Positions 16,515-23,791 of a stretch of DNA of 64,000 nucleotides are shown here, piece by piece (position 1 is the first letter of the stretch; each line of letters starts with the position of its first letter). Made by a program: the position numbers and the translations under genes. Below the pieces are notes generated by a model. The model saw only the letters and a list, made by a program, of their open reading frames with translations. It was not told where the DNA came from and made no database searches. Source of the stretch: Carboxylicivirga sediminis (GTDB lineage Bacteria; Bacteroidota; Bacteroidia; Bacteroidales; Marinilabiliaceae); the NCBI RefSeq assembly GCF_018156225.1, contig NZ_JAGTAR010000005.1, positions 1 to 64,000 on the forward strand, written 5' to 3'.

Positions 16515-18134
16515 ATGAAACGTAAATCAATACAGGGACTAATACTTTTAATGAGCCTTTCGCTATTGGGTATTATTGCCGCTCAGTATTTATGGATACA
16601 ACAGTCGGTAAATGTGCAGCGTGAGAAATTTCAGGCAGCAGTTTACAGGTCGCTTGACAATGCAGTCCAAAGAATGGAAAAAGAGCAAAGTGCTGATTAT
16701 ATCTTTCGCGAGTTTTTTCACCAGCCAAGTTCAAAATCAAGAACAAGTTACCGTCAAGATAATAATGGCAATGTGTCTATCATCAGACAAAAAAGCACCA
16801 GCTCTGTCAAACCTAACATTGTTTATCAGAAAAAAGACACCGTTATTACACAAGGAGGCACACGCATAGAAGTGCATACCGAGGTTAATGGCAACCAAAC
16901 CGATCATCAGGTATGGATTAATGCATCAGGTGAAGCTGTTGACTTGCTCGAACTGGAAGAACAGATGGTTCATATCGAAGACTCTATTGAAGTGGTGATC
17001 AGCGCTATGGAAGAGCGTAATCAGGAGATTAAAGAAGTGTTTAATCAGATGAAACGCGAAATTGAAGCACGCCATAATCCACTACAGGCACGCATTGATC
17101 TTGAGCACCTCAACGATGTTCTGACACAGGAACTGGCTCAAAACGGCATAGATACGAAATTTGAATTTGGCATATTCAATCAGTATACGCGGCAACTCTC
17201 CAATTACAAAACCACTAATTTTGATATTTCAAAAGCCAATAGTTACCATCCATTTCAAATTAACCTGTTTCCGCGAGATATCTTCAGAGGCATCACACCC
17301 TATGAATTGGTGGTCTATTTTCCCGACGCGGCATCGTACCTGGTGAAAACAATTGGCTGGATGGTATCGCTATCCGCCATATTTACACTGTTCATTCTCA
17401 TTACCTTTTTCATCACGATGCGGACAATATTAACGCAAAAAAAGGTATCGCAGATAAAAACAGACTTTATCAATAACATGACCCATGAGTTCAAAACGCC
17501 TATTGCTACCATTAGCCTGGCTACCGACAGTATTTTAACCCCAACCATCATTAATAACGAAGAGCATATCAAAGGCTTCTTAAAAATTATTAAAGAAGAA
17601 AACAGTCGGATGAACAGTCATGTGGAACGTGTGCTGCAGATGTCACAAATTGAGAAGAAAGATTTCTCAGTTGTAAAAGCATCGCACGATATTCATGAAC
17701 TTATTTTGCGCGCCGTTGATAACATGCAGCTTTTAGCTAATGAAACCAATGGTAAAATTAGCACCTCATTAAAAGCTGAGTTAAGCGTATTTTTAGTAGA
17801 TGAAATACATTTTACCAATGTTATTGTAAATTTACTGGAAAATGCACTGAAGTATGCAAAAGAACAACCATTGGTAACACTTTCGACCATTAATAATAAC
17901 AATGGCATTGTAATAAAGATAGCCGATAATGGCATTGGTATGACGCGTGAACAGCAAAACAAAATTTTTGAAAAATTCTACCGTGCTGCGGGTGGCAATG
18001 TGCATAATGTTAAAGGCTTTGGACTGGGCCTAAGCTATGTTAAGGCGGTAATTGACGCTCACCATGGTTCAATAAGTGTAAAAAGTAAAATAAGCGTTGG
18101 AACTGAGTTTAGTATTCAACTACCTTACAAATAA
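16515..18134 (+). CDS. Membrane sensor histidine kinase
   Basis: A 539-residue kinase with one membrane helix at residues 9-27, a periplasmic sensor of about 250 residues containing a helical coiled-coil stretch, and a second helix near 280-300. The dimerisation/phosphoacceptor domain carries His324 in NMTHEFKTPIATI. The ATPase domain shows the N box NLLENALKYA, DNGIGM and GFGLGLSYVK. All catalytic motifs are intact. The sensor domain is not one I recognise. The regulator starts 5 bp after its stop. It faces the Met/His-rich secreted protein and is probably autoregulated through the GTTAA boxes upstream. Confidence 0.92.
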   Translation: MKRKSIQGLILLMSLSLLGIIAAQYLWIQQSVNVQREKFQAAVYRSLDNAVQRMEKEQSADYIFREFFHQPSSKSRTSYRQDNNGNVSIIRQKSTSSVKPNIVYQKKDTVITQGGTRIEVHTEVNGNQTDHQVWINASGEAVDLLELEEQMVHIEDSIEVVISAMEERNQEIKEVFNQMKREIEARHNPLQARIDLEHLNDVLTQELAQNGIDTKFEFGIFNQYTRQLSNYKTTNFDISKANSYHPFQINLFPRDIFRGITPYELVVYFPDAASYLVKTIGWMVSLSAIFTLFILITFFITMRTILTQKKVSQIKTDFINNMTHEFKTPIATISLATDSILTPTIINNEEHIKGFLKIIKEENSRMNSHVERVLQMSQIEKKDFSVVKASHDIHELILRAVDNMQLLANETNGKISTSLKAELSVFLVDEIHFTNVIVNLLENALKYAKEQPLVTLSTINNNNGIVIKIADNGIGMTREQQNKIFEKFYRAAGGNVHNVKGFGLGLSYVKAVIDAHHGSISVKSKISVGTEFSIQLPYK

Positions 18135-18139
18135 AAACA

Positions 18140-18832
18140 ATGACGGATACAAACAGAGTTTTTATGGTGGAAGATGACCGCAATTTTGGTACGGTCATGA
18201 AAGCCTATCTGGAGATTAATAAGTTTGAGGTAACCTGGGTGAAAGATGGCCTGCAAGCCTTTAAGCGCTTTAAAGAAGGGCAGTACGACATATGCATTCT
18301 TGATGTGATGCTTCCCAATGTGGATGGCTTTACCATTGCCCGTGAAATAAAAGAATATAACCAGGATATTCCCATTATTTTTCTAACCGCCAAGGTAATG
18401 AAGGAAGATGTGCTGGAAGGATTTAGCACAGGGGCTGATGACTATATTACCAAACCCTTTGACTCGGAAATTCTTATTTGTAAAATCAATGCCATACTAA
18501 ACCGCAATAAGCGTCAGCAGACAGAAGAAATGCCTTCTGAATATACGATTGGAAACGCCACATTCAACCATGAATTCAGAACCATCACCATAGCTGGAGA
18601 GGAACAGAAACTATCACCAAAAGAGGCGGATTTATTGCTACTGCTATGTCAGACACAAAATAAGGTTCTCCCCCGAGATAAAGCACTGAAACAGGTTTGG
18701 GGCGAAACCGGCTATTTTACAACAAGAAGTATGGATGTATACATCACCAAGCTGAGAAAGTACCTTAAAGATGTTGAAGGTGTTGAGATAATAAATATTC
18801 ACGGCAGTGGTTATCAACTAAGAATTGATTAA
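18140..18832 (+). CDS. OmpR/PhoB-type response regulator
   Basis: A 230-residue DNA-binding regulator. The receiver domain (about 1-120) has acidic residues in VEDDRNFG, phosphoacceptor Asp55 in ILDVMLPNVDG, Thr in FLTAK and Lys in TKPFD. The C-terminal winged helix (about 135-230) shows LSPKEADLLLLL and TRSMDVYITKLRKYL, the recognition helix region. It follows its kinase by 5 bp and is followed after 67 bp by the DUF4097-like gene with no terminator between them. Regulators of this class bind direct repeats one helical turn apart, matching the boxes at 16423-16459. Confidence 0.94.
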   Translation: MTDTNRVFMVEDDRNFGTVMKAYLEINKFEVTWVKDGLQAFKRFKEGQYDICILDVMLPNVDGFTIAREIKEYNQDIPIIFLTAKVMKEDVLEGFSTGADDYITKPFDSEILICKINAILNRNKRQQTEEMPSEYTIGNATFNHEFRTITIAGEEQKLSPKEADLLLLLCQTQNKVLPRDKALKQVWGETGYFTTRSMDVYITKLRKYLKDVEGVEIINIHGSGYQLRID

Positions 18833-18899
18833 TCACTTTCAAGCTGTAACTTATGCTCCACTGTATGCGTCCTACAATCATTAATCACTAAAACGCAAT

Positions 18900-19535
18900 A
18901 TGATGAAACAACTGACCATACTCATTGGCCTATTAATTTGTACGCTGGTAGCTTTTGGCCAGACCAAAAAGGTAGAAGTAGACAAAACGTTCGACAACAT
19001 AACAGATGTGGAAGTGAACGTAGTATTTAGCGACGTAGTGGTGGAGGCTGCTGACGGCAATACTGTGCATGTAACAGGCTCCCTGACCTGGGACCGGGAC
19101 AAAGATGAATATGAGATTGTAACACGCCAATCGGGTACTACACTATATGTAGAAGTAAAACATCCTCGTAACTCAAGAGGAAGTGCCGAAGGACAATTTT
19201 ACATTACCATGCCGGCCATGACAGATGTAGATGTTAACAGTGTGAGCGGCGATATTAAAGTAAGTGGCGTGGGGCAGCGAAAAGTTAAATGCAATACCGT
19301 TTCGGGCGATATCGTAGCTGAAAAAATTGGCAGTGACATATCAGCGAATACAGTATCAGGCGACATTGCTCTGAATGGCGTTAAAGGCAATGCCAAATCC
19401 AATACGGTTTCTGGAGATGCCGAACTATCGGATATTGATGGTAATCTGAAGGGCAATTCTGTTTCAGGTGATTTCCGCATTACAAACCTGAAAGGTAATC
19501 GCGAGATAAGCACATTATCAGGAAGCGTGAGATAG
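18900..19535 (+). CDS. Secreted DUF4097-like beta-helix repeat protein
   Basis: A 211-residue exported protein; signal peptide at residues 1-20 (LVAFGQ). The second half is built of five to six repeats of about 18 residues, each with the core N-x-V-S-G-D (NSVSGDIKVSGV, NTVSGDIVAEKI, NTVSGDIALNGV, NTVSGDAELSDI, NSVSGDFRITNL, STLSGSVR). This is the pattern of DUF4097-like right-handed beta-helix proteins, which often sit beside envelope-stress regulators. It is the last gene of the kinase/regulator unit and ends at a strong terminator. Two ATGs are adjacent (18900 and 18903). Function unknown; probably periplasmic or surface. Confidence 0.85.
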   Translation: MMKQLTILIGLLICTLVAFGQTKKVEVDKTFDNITDVEVNVVFSDVVVEAADGNTVHVTGSLTWDRDKDEYEIVTRQSGTTLYVEVKHPRNSRGSAEGQFYITMPAMTDVDVNSVSGDIKVSGVGQRKVKCNTVSGDIVAEKIGSDISANTVSGDIALNGVKGNAKSNTVSGDAELSDIDGNLKGNSVSGDFRITNLKGNREISTLSGSVR

Positions 19536-19560
19536 AGATCCGCCATTGTAAAAAGCACAA

Positions 19561-19588
19561 AAAGGACTGCTCGCAGTCCTTTTTTTTA
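19561..19588 (+). terminator. Rho-independent terminator
   Basis: GGACTG and CAGTCC arms around a CTCG loop, preceded by A-run and followed by eight T. It ends the kinase/regulator/DUF4097 unit. Confidence 0.92.
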
Positions 19589-19617
19589 TAGTTGTAATTG
19601 ATGGCTCGTTTATTTAT

Positions 19618-20550
19618 TTACACTTCCTCTACCGGAGCTTCAATTTTTCTGAATAAGGCACTTAACTGCCAGCGATACTTGAAAGCAAGTGCGCCTACAA
19701 ATACCAGTGATGCAACCAGCAGAGTTCCTAATTCTTTTGATGGATCTATTTCGTGAGCCTTTAATAAAGCATCCGTTTGAAAAGCCAATCCATCAGCAGT
19801 CACAAACATGCTTATAAAAACATTATTGACAGCATGCGCTCCCATGGCCAGTTCAATACCATCATCAAATACCGAAATGAGCGCATAAACAAATCCCATA
19901 ATAAAATACTGAGGCATCATTACCCAAAAGCCAAACTTCTGAATTTCTGGATTAGTGCCATGCATCAACGCAAAAAATACAGAAGGAATAATAAGTACCA
20001 ATATTCGATTCTTGAAAAGGCGCCCAATGCCTTGAGCCAGATAACCTCTGAACAATATCTCTTCATAGAATGCTTGAAACGGGATAAGTAAAATGGAGAC
20101 TAAAGCCAATACTATTAGCGCATTCCAGTTTAAGCGCATCTCATAATTATCAATATTCATATAATAATCAACCACCAGGGTAAAAGCCATTATCATCCCC
20201 CACAATCCAGCTCCAATAATCACACGTCGCCAGCGAATAGCTTTGGTTCCATTAATAACAGTGGCAAAAGTGCGCTGATGAAACGCTTTAAAAAGCACAA
20301 CAAATAACACAAGACTGAGAATAAAAGGCAGGATAATCAAAGCCAGACCAAGTGAAGAGTTAATTCCCATAGCCGCAAAATCCATACTCTGAACAGCAGC
20401 AGTATCAATATTACCTGAGCCGGCCCATGCCAGTACTACCAACAATGGGATGGCTCCGAAGAACTGACCACCAAGGAATGAAATAAGTATTAGTAAAAGG
20501 TATTTCCACCATTCGTTTTGTCCGGTGTATGAACTTTCTAGATGCTTCAT
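19618..20550 (-). CDS. CPBP family intramembrane glutamic protease
   Basis: A multi-pass membrane protein of about 310 residues in the CPBP (CAAX protease and bacteriocin-processing) family. Family motif 1, EExxxR, is present as EEILFRGYL; motif 2 histidine occurs in ALMHGTNP. About eight hydrophobic helices are visible. The open frame extends upstream to 20691, but that stretch contains the terminator of the next gene (20648-20679) and a low-quality N terminus, so the ATG at 20550 (MKHLESSYTGQNEWWKY) is the chosen start. Substrate unknown; roles range from protein maturation to bacteriocin immunity. It has no evident partner gene. Confidence 0.88.
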   Translation of the reverse strand: MKHLESSYTGQNEWWKYLLLILISFLGGQFFGAIPLLVVLAWAGSGNIDTAAVQSMDFAAMGINSSLGLALIILPFILSLVLFVVLFKAFHQRTFATVINGTKAIRWRRVIIGAGLWGMIMAFTLVVDYYMNIDNYEMRLNWNALIVLALVSILLIPFQAFYEEILFRGYLAQGIGRLFKNRILVLIIPSVFFALMHGTNPEIQKFGFWVMMPQYFIMGFVYALISVFDDGIELAMGAHAVNNVFISMFVTADGLAFQTDALLKAHEIDPSKELGTLLVASLVFVGALAFKYRWQLSALFRKIEAPVEEV

Positions 20551-20647
20551 TGTATGTGTAAGATTATGTACTGCTAAAATAATTATTCTCAGCTCTTCGA
20601 CCATGTCGTTTAAGGACAAGATTGATACTTTAGTCAAACAAAGACAA

Positions 20648-20679
20648 TAAAAAAGCGCCCGAACTAACATCCGGGCGCT
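20648..20679 (-). terminator. Rho-independent terminator of the acetate transporter gene
   Basis: Perfect 9-bp arms AAGCGCCCG and CGGGCGCTT around a 10-nt loop; on the minus strand a run of six T follows. It lies 25 bp after the stop at 20704. Confidence 0.92.
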
Positions 20680-20703
20680 TGTCAATATCATTCATTCAAC
20701 TAA

Positions 20704-21279
20704 TTAAGGCATTGGCAAAATTTGCTTGCCATATACCTCAACCAATAGTGTTCCGATAGCAATGTAAAGAGCACTTGCTCCACAAATTACACCTTCGATA
20801 CCTGCTATGGTATGAATCAGGTGACTACCTGTAAAGTTGGCGATAGCCAACAGTGCAAAAAGCACTACTACAGTTCCAAATAACCAAATCATGGTCTTTG
20901 TCATCTTAAGGGTAGCAATCCACAATCCAAAAGTAAATATACCCCACACAGCCAGGTAATACCCCATAGCAGTTGCTGAAGGAGCCTCGCCCAAGCCCAT
21001 TTTAGGGAAAATCCAGATAAATACTAAAGAAATCCAGAATGCGCCATAAGATGTAAAAGCCATCATTCCAAACATGTTGTTCTTCTTCCACTCAAGCATA
21101 CCTACAAGAATCTGAATCAGACCTCCCATCATGATACCCATACCCATAATCATGGTATCCAAACCGAATAAACCGGCATTGTGAAGGTTCAGTAGCATGG
21201 TTGTTAATCCAAAGCCGGTTAGTCCAAGAGGCGCAGGATTAGTTGTCACATCTTTTGCGATGAAAACGTTTTGTTCCAT
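20704..21279 (-). CDS. satP: GPR1/FUN34/SatP family acetate transporter
   Basis: A 191-residue protein with six hydrophobic helices. The family hallmark near the N terminus, NPAPLGLTGFGLTTMLLN, and the later GLWIATLKMT region identify the SatP (YaaH) group, which moves acetate or succinate with protons across the inner membrane. Length is normal. It is a single-gene unit, with a -7 box about 83 bp upstream and a strong terminator. In an anaerobe or facultative marine organism it would handle uptake or export of acetate from fermentation; direction cannot be read from sequence. Confidence 0.9.
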   Translation of the reverse strand: MEQNVFIAKDVTTNPAPLGLTGFGLTTMLLNLHNAGLFGLDTMIMGMGIMMGGLIQILVGMLEWKKNNMFGMMAFTSYGAFWISLVFIWIFPKMGLGEAPSATAMGYYLAVWGIFTFGLWIATLKMTKTMIWLFGTVVVLFALLAIANFTGSHLIHTIAGIEGVICGASALYIAIGTLLVEVYGKQILPMP

Positions 21280-21361
21280 TTTTTTCTGGTTTTAAGAATA
21301 GTGTTCTGGTCCATTACCAACTGTCCCCTGAACGGCAATGCACCCTGTAATAAAATCGGCG

Positions 21362-21369
21362 CAAAAATA
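21362..21369 (-). promoter_or_regulatory. -7 box of satP
   Basis: Perfect TAnnTTTG on the minus strand (TATTTTTG), 83 bp before the satP start. No TTTG at the right distance for -33. Two GTTAA boxes 10 bp apart lie farther upstream at 21423 and 21433. Confidence 0.5.
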
Positions 21370-21486
21370 GACAAATGCCTGAATTATTAAACTATGCAAC
21401 ATCATACCTCGCCAAAATAAACGTTAAAAGATGTTAAGTCAGAGTCAAACATTTATACCTAAGCCGTTATTTAGGTGCATTACAGC

Positions 21487-21518
21487 AAAAAGCCCGGAAA
21501 CAAATTGCTTCCGGGCTT
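21487..21518 (-). terminator. Rho-independent terminator of htpG
   Basis: Perfect 10-bp arms AAGCCCGGAA and TTCCGGGCTT around a 9-nt loop, followed on the minus strand by TTTTTGC. It starts about 20 bp after the htpG stop. Confidence 0.92.
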
Positions 21519-21539
21519 AAAAAGTATGATGCTATAACA

Positions 21540-23594
21540 TTATATCAAATCGATGCTGCGCTTAACGAATTTAGTCAGGGCCTCCCCTTTCAACATATTA
21601 TTCGAAAGCAAAGCCAGGTCAATCAGCTGTGATACTAATTTGTTAGATGATGCAAACGATGATAGTTCTGCATCTTTCTTGCCGTTCAATTCGGTCAGCT
21701 TCTTGTTGATGTCTTCCATTTCATCCTTATCGGCTTGTGGAATCTCCTCATCTTTTTTCCCTTCTTTGGCTTTTTCCAGTTCAGAGCGCTTACCTTCCAG
21801 TCCTTCAATCTTATGACGGATAGACGCTACTTTTTCGCCTACTTCTTGCTCTTCCTCTTCGATGATGCGATTTACCAATGGGTGATTACCATTCACCACC
21901 AGGTTGTAGCTATCAGGCATTTCGCCATAGAAACTCATTGGGCCACCACCCAGCTGACTCATCTCTTTCATTCGGCGCATAAACTCCTGCTGCGTAATCA
22001 TCACTGGCGTATCAGTCTCTTCTAATGCTTCAAAAGTTACAATGAAATTGGCCTTATCCACATTTGGCACCTGAGAGCTGAAGATGGTTGTTAAATCCTG
22101 TTTTTGTGCAGCAGACAGCTTCAACTCAGCTGCATCTGCCTTAGGTATCAGTTTTTCAGCAATATCACTATCAACACGCACAAAACGAGACTTCTCGAAC
22201 TTGCTTTCCAGATGGTTCACAAAGTGACTGTCAAGCTGTCCGTCAAGTACTAAGACATCATACCCCTTATTCTTAGCCGCTTCAATAAAGCTGAACTGAC
22301 CTTCAACATCAGTGGCATAAAGGTATACCAGCTGATCATCTTTATCCGTCTGGTTGTCCTTAATGATGTTAGCGTATTCGTCAAAAGTAAAGAATTTACC
22401 ATCCGTATTTTTCAGAAGCGTGAACTTCTTGGCACGGTCGTAGAATTTCTCCTCTGTCAGCATACCATATTCGATGAAAATCTTCAGGTCATCCCATTTG
22501 GCTTCAAATCCGTCACGGTCTTTCTTAAAGATTTCTTCCAGACGATCCGCTACTTTTTTGGTGATGTGGCTCGAAATCTTCTTCACATTACCGTCACTCT
22601 GCAGGTATGAGCGCGATACATTTAACGGAATATCCGGTGAATCAATCACACCATGTAACAAGGTTAAGAACTCTGGCACTATTCCCTCAACCGAATCGGT
22701 TACATACACCTGGTTGCAATACAGCTGAATCTTATTCTTCTGCACTTCAACATTGTTCTTCAGCTTAGGGAAGTACAATACACCTGTCAGGTTAAATGGA
22801 TAGTCTACATTCAGGTGGATGTTAAACAAAGGCTCATCGGCCATTGGGTACAAACCACGGTAAAACTTCGTGTAGTCCTCATCTTTTAATTCAGATGGTG
22901 TGCGAGTCCACAAAGGCTTAGTTTCGTTAACCACATTGTCCTTGTCGGTCTCTTCTTCCTTGCCATCTTTCCACTCCGTCTCTTTTCCGAAGATAACCTC
23001 AACAGGCAGGAAGCGACAGTATTTCTTTAACAGCTTATCAATCTCTACTTTGGTGGCATACTGCTCATTATCCTTGTCAATGTAAAGAATGATATCTGTA
23101 CCTCTGTCGGCCTTTTCTACTTCTTCAAGCGTGTATTCCGGACTGCCATCGCAGCTCCATTTAACAGCTTGTGCACCATCACGGAACGATTTGGTGATGA
23201 TCTCCACCTTTTCAGACACCATGAAAGATGAGTAGAAACCTAAACCGAAATGACCGATAATGGCATTGGCATCCTTCTTATATTTTTCCAGAAACTCGTT
23301 GGCACCCGAAAAAGCCACCTGGTTGATGTATTTATCAATCTCTTCAGAAGTCATCCCCACTCCACGGTCAGAGATGGTAATGGTCTTCTTTTCTTCATCA
23401 AGGATAACACGCACAGGCGCTTCGCCCATTTCACCTTTAAATTCTCCAACCGAAGCCAGTGTTTTAAGCTTCTGCGTAGCATCAACCGCGTTAGATACTA
23501 ATTCGCGTAAGAAAATCTCATGATCTGAATAAAGATACTTTTTGATGATAGGGAAAATGTTCTCGGTAGTAACCCCAATATGTCCTTTTTGCAT
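21540..23594 (-). CDS. htpG: Chaperone HtpG (Hsp90)
   Basis: A 684-residue cytoplasmic ATP-driven chaperone. The N-terminal GHKL ATPase shows IFLRELVSNAVDA (N box), ISDRGVGMT and GHFGLGFYSSFMV (lid); the middle domain holds LYFPKLKNNVEVQKNKIQLYCNQV (named by ends LYFPK and YCNQV) and the SREYLQ-like NVSRSYLQSD block. The C-terminal dimerisation domain is full, with a charged linker (EGLEGKRSELEKAKEGKK) around residue 610. It is somewhat longer than E. coli HtpG because of this insert, as in other Bacteroidota. Upstream DNA has a sigma-54-like promoter with inverted repeats, suggesting stress control. Confidence 0.96.
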   Translation of the reverse strand: MQKGHIGVTTENIFPIIKKYLYSDHEIFLRELVSNAVDATQKLKTLASVGEFKGEMGEAPVRVILDEEKKTITISDRGVGMTSEEIDKYINQVAFSGANEFLEKYKKDANAIIGHFGLGFYSSFMVSEKVEIITKSFRDGAQAVKWSCDGSPEYTLEEVEKADRGTDIILYIDKDNEQYATKVEIDKLLKKYCRFLPVEVIFGKETEWKDGKEEETDKDNVVNETKPLWTRTPSELKDEDYTKFYRGLYPMADEPLFNIHLNVDYPFNLTGVLYFPKLKNNVEVQKNKIQLYCNQVYVTDSVEGIVPEFLTLLHGVIDSPDIPLNVSRSYLQSDGNVKKISSHITKKVADRLEEIFKKDRDGFEAKWDDLKIFIEYGMLTEEKFYDRAKKFTLLKNTDGKFFTFDEYANIIKDNQTDKDDQLVYLYATDVEGQFSFIEAAKNKGYDVLVLDGQLDSHFVNHLESKFEKSRFVRVDSDIAEKLIPKADAAELKLSAAQKQDLTTIFSSQVPNVDKANFIVTFEALEETDTPVMITQQEFMRRMKEMSQLGGGPMSFYGEMPDSYNLVVNGNHPLVNRIIEEEEQEVGEKVASIRHKIEGLEGKRSELEKAKEGKKDEEIPQADKDEMEDINKKLTELNGKKDAELSSFASSNKLVSQLIDLALLSNNMLKGEALTKFVKRSIDLI

Positions 23595-23642
23595 CGTTAC
23601 TAATATTTATGTTTTTACATATCAATTTAACGGCTCAAAGTT

Positions 23643-23658
23643 ATCAAAGCCTGTGCCA
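23643..23658 (-). promoter_or_regulatory. Sigma-54-like promoter of htpG
   Basis: On the minus strand TGGCAC, 5 bp, TTGAT resembles the -24/-12 consensus TGGCAC-N5-TTGCA; the -12 dinucleotide is GA rather than GC. Transcription would start about 40 bp before the ATG at 23594. Upstream lie short inverted repeats of the TGTCA/TGACA type (23664-23697), possible activator sites. Confidence 0.45.
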
Positions 23659-23737
23659 TTCGTCAATGTGTGACAATGCGGCAGACAGTGCTGACAGCCC
23701 CTTGCAATTTTGGCAGAAGTTAATGATGTCAGATATA

Positions 23738-23763
23738 AAAAAAGGCCACCCTAAGGCAGCCTT
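23738..23763 (-). terminator. Rho-independent terminator of the first sulfatase gene
   Basis: AAGGCTGCC pairs with GGTGGCCTT (two G-U pairs) around TTAG, followed by seven T on the minus strand, 29 bp after the stop at 23792. Confidence 0.85.
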
Positions 23764-23791
23764 CTAATCGGAAAGTAAAGATTTATATCTG

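Noticed and set aside
19777-20091. Open frame of 104 codons on the + strand
   Set aside because: It lies antisense to the well-supported CPBP protease, without promoter or family resemblance.
21423-21437. Two GTTAA boxes 10 bp apart upstream of satP as a further operator
   Set aside because: Only two copies, more than 50 bp from the satP -7 box; chance occurrence in AT-rich DNA is likely. Kept only as a note.
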